This document shows positions 1 to 7,572 of a DNA stretch of 13,178 bases, piece after piece. Origin of the DNA: Spirogloea muscicola (lineage: Eukaryota > Streptophyta > Zygnematophyceae > Spirogloeales > Spirogloeaceae); contig WELB01000002.1 of NCBI GenBank assembly GCA_009602725.1, positions 1,282,185-1,295,362 on the forward strand, in the 5' to 3' direction. Under the pieces are notes generated by a model. The model worked only from the letters and a program-made list of their open reading frames with translations. It was not told the DNA's origin and did not search any database. Position 1 is the first letter of the stretch; every line of letters begins with the position of its first letter. The translations under genes were made by a program, and so were the position numbers.

Positions 1-2591
1 TGCACGGGCCGCGAAGCCAAAGGTGCACAGGCCATGCAGGATTGGCATGTCGAAGCTGCAAACAGGAGCCACGCAGTCCTAATTCATTTCCGAGCAGCCC
101 ACAAATCTTCCCACTCTGGGAAAGTCAAGATGTCAACAACCAGAGGTGCTCAACAGCTCATTGTCATAGGAGAGCATGTACTGGGGCTTTGCATTCATAC
201 CCTGCAGCTTTGGCGAAATCTGGGTCAGCATGGAGTGGATTGTAGTCGCCACCTAGGCGGTAAAGCAAGGCCTGTAGGAAGCCATAGGTGCAGCGGTTGA
301 GGTACTTGTAGATATATATGATAAAGTTTATATGTATAGACATGTATATATACTTCATCATCAAGTATCTGCTGCTTAGTGAGGGAGTGCACTACGATTT
401 GGGACACAATGTGTAGGAAAGCGCATCAAAGGAAGCTAAATGCAAATCAACAAGGAGACGTAGCCTCGCACTATCTTCCACACCAGCGAGAGAAATGAAA
501 GGGGGTCACAGTCTTTTGTGCAGAATTTGCAGGAAAATGCAGAGAGCAAGAGTGAAGGTGAGCAAAGTCAGTCAAAGAGGAGTAATGGCTGCACCTGTGT
601 CACTTGCGTTGGGCTCACATGAACCATGTTGGGGGGCACCCCAGCCGGCACTTTGAAGCTGGCTTGTGCTCTGCCTTTTCCAAGAGAATTCTCAGGGATG
701 TCGGCACAGATTCCCTTGTCGTCAAAACCGCCGGCGCCTCTCAGGAAGCATAGCGATCTTCAAGCACCCAAGAAGCTATTGCATGAGTTACAAGATGTTG
801 CATCTCAAACGATCGGCCACCAACTTGGAGAAAGAGCTCATCCTTAGCGAGATGCAGTGGGAGTGAGCATATTCTAGTGAGATGCAGCGGTCAAGCTATG
901 ATCACAGATGAGTCTCACCTATTGACACATAGCTTCTCTTCGTCACTCTCATCATAAGTGAGTGTCTCCACCTCAATAAGCGCTGCTTTACCTGCACCAC
1001 TCAATTTTCACATGAGATAGTATGCACACCTCAACAAACAATAGAAATGCTGACAAGCAAAAACCTCATGCGCAGGTGGCACAGCGTGGAGTTCCACAGA
1101 CTGCTCACTTAGCTAGCTAGCTAAGGCAGGAAAGACTACCCCATGGACGGTCAGGACAAGTACTGTCGCTCCCAGCAGTACTGCTGACCTTTGTCGGCAA
1201 TGCCTACAATAGAGCTCTGGTTCCTGATCTGGGACGCATTTGACAGAGGAGGTTAACTATATCAGGATCAAACAGACACGCAAGAGCCCCTTGGTGTCTT
1301 GGTGGCTCACCCTGCCTGACAGCAAGCATTGCCAACAGACTATAGGAGACCAGCAAATGATGAATGATATCAGGGCAGCCTGAGATGATATGAGCAGGGG
1401 GTGTTACTACCTTGGCCTGTGATGGCAGGGGCTTGAAGATCTCAATGCTCTGCTCTGCATGAAGAAGCAGGCTGGGGTCGAACCTGGATGACAAGGAGGT
1501 CAACAGAGCCACATGAACACCTCTGGATTATGGCTCACACACAAGGTAACTCCAGATGTCAAACAATGGAACCGGTTGCATGACGTCCATTTAATTCTTG
1601 AACAACCTCGCGTTGCCTAGACACCTACGACTTTCCTACCACGACTGAGTAGAGCTACACACCACCTATCATAAATAAATCCTTGAAGCTCTAATTCACA
1701 AGAACACAGAGACAACATCCAACTGCCTGAGCAATGCTGTTCAAGATTGATTCACGTACTGCAAGGATGGAACAGACGAGATCTGTTGGATGATGCTCGA
1801 GGGAAAGAGCACACCGAAGGTTGGCAAGACCTGCAGCAAGAGGAAGTTGAGTGAGGCAAGGCCGTTGACATATCACTTCGACTTGCAAAGCACTAGGTGA
1901 AGTTGCCAAGGTAGGTGGATGTCATCCCACGCCACCTGTCTTGGAAGCCTAGTAGGGGCCAACCTTGTCCAATCTCCTCGGATGGTACACCAGGGGGAGC
2001 TCCAGCGGGTCCTGCTGATCAGTCGCACACGCTCCCACAGAGAGCGCATACAAGATCACGTCCCTGCCAAGGTGCCGGTCGCTCTCATCAGCGGGCGCCA
2101 ACGACACCGAGCCACCAACGTCCACCGTCACATGCTCGCCGGCGACGCTGCCAAGGCCATCAACGATTGAATGCCTAGACGCCAAACAAGCAAATGTTGC
2201 CTCTACAGCGTCCAAGCCCCCTGGCAAGGAGCTGCTCAACTCCGCCATCAGCGGAAGACACGAATCTGCTCCGTCCCAGCGGCTGCGCAGGCTTGCCGAG
2301 ACCGCAACACCACTAGTCTGGTCGCCGCATGCTGACGGACTCAAACAGCGGCTTCATGTGGCACGCACCTCTCCGTGTACTCGCTCTGTGTCTGCACCAG
2401 AGCAGCGCACCGCCGGGCAAGGGCCATCAGCCGTGAATCATGGAAGGCCAGGAAAAGCTTCCAATCGCCGACCGCGGGGTGCGCTGCGAGGCAGTCAGCG
2501 GCAAAGTGGCCGCGCCGCGCGGCGGCTGCGCGAGCCTCACCTCCTCAAAGCGGTGGCCCAGCACCGCCGCGGCACTCGTGATGGCGGCCAT
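1..2591 (-). CDS. ECH2: Peroxisomal enoyl-CoA hydratase 2 (MaoC-like, R-specific), 3' end cut by window edge
   Basis: Exons in transcript order: 2541..2591, 1964..2083, 1760..1830, 1411..1483, 1189..1228, 919..991, 619..757, about 369..391, 201..271, 1..55 (continues past the edge). About 238 residues are visible. The N-terminal half carries [42 protein letters not shown] and LRGAGGF. The C-terminal half carries the hydratase-2 signature [14 protein letters not shown], with the Asp and His expected to be catalytic, then [11 protein letters not shown]. This is the double-hotdog order of plant ECH2 and of the hydratase part of animal HSD17B4. The family hydrates trans-2-enoyl-CoA to (R)-3-hydroxyacyl-CoA in peroxisomes and helps degrade fatty acids with even-position cis double bonds. 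The ATG at 2591 precedes [10 protein letters not shown], which aligns with the plant N-terminus. The last ~70 residues and any PTS1 lie outside the window. All junctions are in phase except those around exon 8. Confidence 0.92.
369..391 (-). other. ECH2: Small ECH2 exon 8 with unresolved splice sites
   Basis: On the minus strand this piece reads HSLTKQQ in the only frame that fits the family, which has a T-x-P-x-Q-type stretch just before the ALLYRL strand. The phase-consistent upstream exon ends after codon CAT at 619, followed by GTGAGC. The AG acceptor at 392-393 leaves this exon one base out of phase with it. At the other end, homology puts the exon end at CAG CAG (369), but the next bases are ATACTT rather than GT. 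The nearest GT (352-353) would add five residues (ILDDE). The coding sense is well supported; the exact borders are not. Confidence 0.6.
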
Positions 2592-2718
2592 GATCCCTGC
2601 GGCTGGCGCGGCCGCGGCGGCTCGGCTGCCGCAGCTGCCGCTCCGGCGGGGGGGCCTGCGCGGTGGCGAGCGCCCCCGGCACTCGCAGGGGCCCCGCTTC
2701 GCGACACGAATCCTCTGT

Positions 2719-2822
2719 CACTGCCGCCGCCGCCACCGCTCACACCGCCGCCGGCCGCCTTCGCTATCGCCCACGCCGCCGTCGCCGCCTTTGCCTCCGC
2801 CGCCGCTGCCGCCGCCGCCGCC
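2719..2822. repeat. Imperfect CCG/GCC trinucleotide tract
   Basis: A long impure run of CCG/GCC triplets ends in five perfect GCC copies at 2808..2822. It lies upstream of the ECH2 start codon, and the unresolved base at 2830 follows a few bases later. Translated, it gives only alanine, proline, glycine or arginine runs, depending on frame, which explains the long open frames on both strands here. It is best read as simple-sequence repeat in a gene-start GC island. Confidence 0.7.
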
Positions 2823-2829
2823 AAAAAGG

Positions 2830-2830
2830 N
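2830..2830. other. Unresolved base (N) in GC-rich tract
   Basis: A single N sits just after the GCC run and a short A run. It probably marks a sequencing or assembly problem. Repeat length and local order should not be trusted here. Confidence 0.95.
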
Positions 2831-3714
2831 GCCGGGCCTGCCGCGGCGGGGGCACGCCGCCGCCGCCTTGCCGGAGGCGCCGCGGCGGGCGCGGGTGTCG
2901 TCGGCCTCAGCGGCTCCTGCTGGGAGCCAGGCCCCCCCCTAACGACAACTCCCTCACCGTTTTATGGGCAGCAGACGATAATTCTTAGTGGGGGCAGTGA
3001 TGGCAAACTCGGGGGACCGACTCATCGATTCCAAGGCGGCGCTCAAGCAAGCCCATGTGTCGAGGCCGCAGCCTGTGCTGCCATCCACTGAATGTTGGTC
3101 ATGTCGGCCTGCCTTCCTTGGCAGCTATATGGACGTGGCGCGCTGTCGTTCACAGCCACTGCTTCCTTGTGGAGCCCTCTTCTCCTGCCACAATTTGCTT
3201 CCTTTGTCAACCGCTCCTGCCAGGTGCGGTGGTCCTCCATTACGCACCTCAATGCACTTGCTTTCTCTGTGCCTCGCATCAATGACCCTACTGCAGGGGG
3301 TTGCTTCCAACGTTTGTCAAATCGCTATGCTGCAAAGTGGTGGCATGTTGATTATCTCACTGATGTACTTCTCACACTTCCCCTTCGATGCCCCTTACAA
3401 GCATGTGTGTTGGCTTGAGTGACACCCAAAGCTTCTCCTTATGTCCCTCACATCGCCTAAACTCCGCCCTCTCACTTGCCAAAGGTGCAGCTCCGCCTTT
3501 TCACCACTGCCACTTGTCACGGATGCTGTAGTGACGTATCTGCAATCAATTGGTAGGAACTGTGCTCTGTTCTGGTAACCGTGGTGCACCGACATCGGGT
3601 GCTCCATATATCATAGCGTTCGCAATCTTAATGTGCAATTGTCCTGCTTCAAGCGCTGCTTGCAGCTGTACATGGAATTAGTCAAAAAGGGATTGACAGC
3701 CCAGCCGTGTCTCT

Positions 3715-5037
3715 TCAGCCAGGACCGGAGGCGTCGTAGGGCCCTGAGCGGGGCATGTATGTGTCATGGCCCGTCACATTTTTCTCCTTGTGGAATGTCC
3801 CCGTAAGCATGCACTGGCCGAGAATGTGGCCCTCCATCTCCTCTTCCAGCTTCTCCTTGGTTGCCTGCTTAACCCGGCAAGACAACTTCCCATGAGAAAG
3901 GTGATGCACATTGGCGCCGCAGAGCAAATGGACGATGCCCACAGTCGCTTCCACAACTGAAGCTGCTATAGCTAGACCCTGAGCTTCAAGCAAGCTCGCA
4001 GCCCGGGGGCAGAAGGGAAGCAGGACGAGAGGTGTACATGCGTCCTGCGATGGACAGCCCCATGACTGCCGCATTGGCATGCGAGCAAAGGAGCTCGAGC
4101 AGCCGAGCATGCGTGGCACGCGCATAAATATCAGCCGCGCGATGGGTCAGGCGGACCTTCTTGCCGAGGCCTCGTATGGTGGTGTCGAGCGCGTAGAGGC
4201 GGAACTCGTAGTGGTGCACGCCCTTGGGCGGGCTGGGACCACGGTACCCTGGCACCTTAAAGTCGTTGTATCCTTCTTGCAGCTCGCCATACTGCTCGTC
4301 GCCCTCAACGTCCTTGCTACTGAACCCCGCAGGCAAGCCTGGCAAGGCCATGGCAGCCACACTGGATGTCAGTTTCAAGGGCGGCATCGGCAATGTGGAC
4401 GAGCTTTGGCTTTGGGTGCTCCCTCCTCCCCTAGGCCAAGTGGGAGCGAGCAGCGGGCGTGTCAGAGACCTCTGAGCAACACACCACCATGTCATCGATA
4501 TCAATTGAGTTTGTGGGCTCGCGGCTGCTGACAGGGCACCAGGGCTGACCTTTCAACGTTGCTGGGATATTGAAGATCACCCTGCGGTGCATGGCAGAAC
4601 GGCAGAGATGAGCTGCTCGGTGCCCAGCACCACTGGCGGCTGCGCCCAATGCAGCTCGGATGGCATGGCACTCTGAGGTACAAGAGCCTAAGGTATTGTA
4701 TTGGTTGAGAGCATAGTCTTTGCCGAAAGGGACTAGAAGTGACGACTCCACGGCGTCGAGGACTCCCGCCAGCAAGCAACGGCTGCGGTGGAGCAGGACT
4801 AGTGGCCGAGGCGCACCAGTGGGTCCAGGGCACGATGGGGGCCTCGGGGTCGGGCGCGTCGGGGTCGTCGACGACCATCGCGAGCGTCTCGGTGCCCTCG
4901 GGGACGTTGTGCCAGGCGAGCGGCGGCGAGAGGTCGTGCTGGTGCGGCGGCCCGTCGCCCGTGTGCTTGCGCGGGATGTGGCCGCCCTCGCCGAACGCGG
5001 AGCAGGTGAGGTAGAACTCGGCCTCCTCCTCCGCCAT
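3715..5037 (-). CDS. PEBP family protein, YbhB/YbcL type (plant-like)
   Basis: Four exons: 4817..5037, 4550..4581, 4157..4338, 3715..3864. They join in phase to 194 residues ending at the TGA at 3715..3717. Key patterns are LSPPLAWHNVPEGTETLAMV (about residues 36-55), the DDPDAP ligand-pocket motif (57-62), PWTHW (70-74), FNIPATLKGLPAG, GYRGPSPPKGVHHYEFRLYA (115-134) and EGHILG (156-161). The order matches bacterial YbhB and the Arabidopsis At5g01300-type proteins, not the FT/TFL1 flowering group. PEBPs bind anionic ligands or phospholipid head groups; the role of this subgroup is not settled, so none is assigned. No targeting peptide or membrane segment is apparent, so it is probably cytosolic. 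ATG 5037 is the first Met in frame. About 20 residues after the core (from HKEKNV, ending GPYDASGPG) form a tail that the plant relative I recall lacks. Confidence 0.92.
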
Positions 5038-5706
5038 CGCGACGACGCCGCGGCTGCGGCAAGCTCCTTCACTGACTGCACACTGGCACACCCCTCAAGA
5101 GAGGAGGAGCTTCGCAGCGCCCGCCGCAGAGAGGCCCGCGGGGGGCAGCCCGGAGGAGTTTTAGCGACGCGGCGCAGCGGCGGCTGGCGACACTGCAGGC
5201 TCTATGACGACCTCACACGGTCCTTTCTTGCTGCCCCTCCGGACCTTGTCTACTGCTTTTCGGGCTGGCTTTCCAGGTGGTATCCTCAATGGGCGAGCAT
5301 TTCTTCTCTTTCCACAGCCCTCGCCCCTTCTGTCGGAAGAGCTCACCTTTCTTTCTGCGGCTCTTCATTGGGAGTGACGGAGGGAGGGCAAGCACTACAC
5401 CCCCACTAGGGGTCATTGAGCACCCAGTGGCCACTTGGGTCGCTATGTGCTTTGGCGCTTTGCTGGCCCCTTTCGAACTTTGTTCATTCTTTTTTATCGG
5501 TGGTCATCGCCCTCTACTGGAAGCGAGGCGATACTCTCTTCATTTCACATTTCGGCCTGAGCGTCTTCCCTTCTTCCTCCCTCCGTCGCCGTGGTTCCTC
5601 CCGGGCCCCCCTCCCCCGCCACGTCAGCAGGTCGCCTCGTCAGCAGCCAGGCTGAGGCGCCCTCCGAGGTCGCCACGTGCCCGCCCTCCCTTCCCCCCTT
5701 CTCTCT

Positions 5707-5879
5707 TTTGGGCTGGCCTCTCAAAGCCATTGCCTTTCATTGGGCGACGTCTTTCCGCAGGCTAGCTATTCAGACCTGCATCTCTTGACGAGAGGTTACT
5801 GAGAGTCTCGTTGCTGATGTCTTAGTCCTTAGCACTCCGGCTTCTTCAAAGCTTGTCCATTCCTTTGGGCTGGCCTCTC
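5707..5879 (+). repeat. Pair of 16-base direct repeats
   Basis: TTTGGGCTGGCCTCTC occurs at 5707..5722 and again at 5864..5879, 157 bases apart. A looser relative (CGGGCTGGCTTTCC) lies near 5260. Next to the two copies are similar strings: TCAAAGCC...TTTCATTGGG after the first and TCAAAGCTT...TCCTTTGGG before the second. This could be the trace of a decayed local duplication. No terminal inverted repeats or coding content of a mobile element are seen. Confidence 0.5.
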
Positions 5880-7206
5880 CTGGCCGCGCGTGCTTTTTCT
5901 TTGGAAAACTGTGTGACCGCTCGTCATACCACGCGCCAGCCTCCAGGCAGACGCTTCTTGTTGGTGTACGCGCAGCCTACGAACATCATCCCACCCCACA
6001 GCAGCCCGTTACGAGTGGTCTGCATGATTGTCGGATTTGCGATGTGCCCCTTGTTGGTTTGTCGGGCTGCAGCAACAACGTGGAGCACTCCCTTATTCGG
6101 GGTTACCCGCTGGTTGTCACCCCCATTATACATTATATCCTATGAATTTGCATCCACTACGCTTCGTCCAGGCTCAATCATAGCTCCATATTTCACTCTT
6201 GCCATTCTCATTCATGCTGCTCGCATGTTGTCCCGCCTCCTCTCCCCGTCCTCGATGTCCTCTCCTGTCTCAATCAGCAAGCCTGCTACATTCGTTGAAG
6301 TCTTATCCCTCTGCCACCAACTTCCTCCCCTGCTCCTCGCTGTTTAAATCTTCCTCAATTAAGTAGCCCATGCAAGCGGGACAACCCACAACTTGGGCAT
6401 ATTCCCATCCTCAATACTCCTGCATAGGTACTTTCCAGAGAACTGCCGGGCTTCTGGCCACCATGTTTTGGGGATTCTTTTGTAATCTACTTCTCTGTCA
6501 GCAGTAGCGGAGGCCCCAGTAGCTGTCCTACTGAGCTCTCTTTTTGTTCAGACATGATTTGATACAAGCCAGTTGCAAGCACACACCCAGCATACAGAAA
6601 TGCACATACTAAGATGCCAATAACACAGTGACAGCAAAGTATCCGCCCCTTTGAACCAACTGGACAGTGATGCACTTGGAAGCGGTGACGCGCCACCACT
6701 GCTCACATCTAAGACTGCCTTTAAATTTAAGATAAGTATCATCGCAAGCTTTGCTAGCGACCTACTTGCCCCTTAGCAGCAGCATGAATGCAGGCGTCTT
6801 TCTTTCCAGGATGTTGTCTAGCTATTGATGTCAACCTTAGCAATCACACCAACCTGAGCTGTATTCATTAAAGCTTGATCTTTGGTTTACTTGGGAGCAA
6901 ACAAGCAAAGTGCATGCAAGTGCATCATAGGCTTCATCGCCTTCACCACAAGAGCATGCATTTCTTAGGCCCGTACATCAACAAGTGGCACAGATGTTGG
7001 TCCTTCCCTGTCAACTAAGAGGGGCAGACAGATAACTATGTCTGCAAGCTCTACTGCAGAATTGTGCTGCACTACCTAAAAGAGCAGCCTGCACAAGCAT
7101 CTGTGCTAAGAGGGTGCACCAAGGTCAAATATATGAGGGTCCTGTGTGATGATGACTCTTGGACCACGCACAGCCCAAACCAGGATGCCAACTTGAGGGT
7201 ATCGGA

Positions 7207-7248
7207 ACGACGACCACGACGACGACCACGACGACGACCACGACGACG
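7207..7248. repeat. 12-base tandem repeat (minisatellite)
   Basis: The unit ACCACGACGACG repeats three times exactly at 7213..7248, preceded by a half unit at 7207..7212 and followed by a degenerate end to about 7257. It sits about 320 bases past the stop codon of the zinc finger gene, so it may lie in that gene's 3' untranslated region or in the spacer. In one minus frame it would read SSSWSS repeats, but there is no other sign of coding. Confidence 0.85.
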
Positions 7249-7572
7249 TGACGACGATACAACTCTCTGAACAGCCCTGCCTACCCAAGCAGGGCAAGAG
7301 CATTCTCACTGGAGAAGGACACAACAATGACCACAGCAGTCCTCTAGGTCAGAAGCATGACAGTGTAGACCGTCAAACAAGACTCAGTATTGACACACAT
7401 CAAACCAACACCGCCCCCTGTCCTCCTAACATGTAGCTACGCAGACTGATCTTGACCATGCACCTCACATGTCACCTTGACGGCTGGAAACAGCAATGCA
7501 GAGGTAGCAGCAGGTAAGCAAGATTGACCTAACCACTTTGACAGGACAGAAGTCAACCTGCATACCTTTGTG

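Larger units (their letters stand above)
2592..3714. other. Spacer between ECH2 start and PEBP stop; GC-rich block then pyrimidine-rich tract
   Basis: No gene is supported here. About 2592..2940 is extremely GC-rich, with CCG/GCC runs, and lies directly upstream of the ECH2 start codon. It is therefore probably 5' leader and promoter of that gene. From about 3040 to 3714 the plus strand is rich in C and T and carries only unrecognised open frames; this part should hold the 3' end of the PEBP transcript. On the minus strand a TGTAA, the usual green-algal polyadenylation motif, occurs at 3395..3399, about 320 bases after the PEBP stop. That is only suggestive, because a five-base motif is easily met by chance. 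Confidence 0.6.
5038..7572. other. Long spacer between PEBP start and zinc finger gene stop; no gene recognised
   Basis: The first ~170 bases are GC-rich and probably hold the PEBP 5' leader and promoter. From about 5220 to 6350 the plus strand is markedly rich in C and T. That depletes stop codons on this strand and leaves long open frames (5277..5765 and 5853..6347) whose translations match nothing I know. From about 6380 to 7572 the sequence is plainer and should contain the 3' untranslated part of the zinc finger gene. A minus-strand frame ending at 6487 encodes a hydrophobic stretch of about 25 residues, but I could not attach it to any exon chain. Confidence 0.5.

Noticed and set aside
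781-863. Minus-strand stretch reading [17 protein letters not shown], ending at a GT, which looked like a further ECH2 exon
   Set aside because: The exons ending at 919 and starting at 757 join in phase to give [13 protein letters not shown] exactly as in the family, leaving no room for it.
2358-3091. Several long overlapping plus-strand open frames through the GC-rich block
   Set aside because: They are Ala, Pro or Arg runs produced by CCG/GCC repeats, are open in several frames at once, and one crosses an N. No domain is recognisable, and the minus strand here holds the first ECH2 exon.
4720-5409. A 229-codon plus-strand open frame
   Set aside because: It is the antisense shadow of the first PEBP exon. 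The minus-strand reading has clear family motifs and phase-consistent introns; the plus reading has none.
5277-6347. Two plus-strand open frames of about 160 codons each
   Set aside because: The strand is pyrimidine-rich, which removes stop codons by composition alone. The translations have no recognisable motif or splice pattern.
7200-7260. Regularly spaced repeats considered as a CRISPR-like array
   Set aside because: The unit is 12 bases in direct tandem without spacers, in a eukaryotic nuclear setting.
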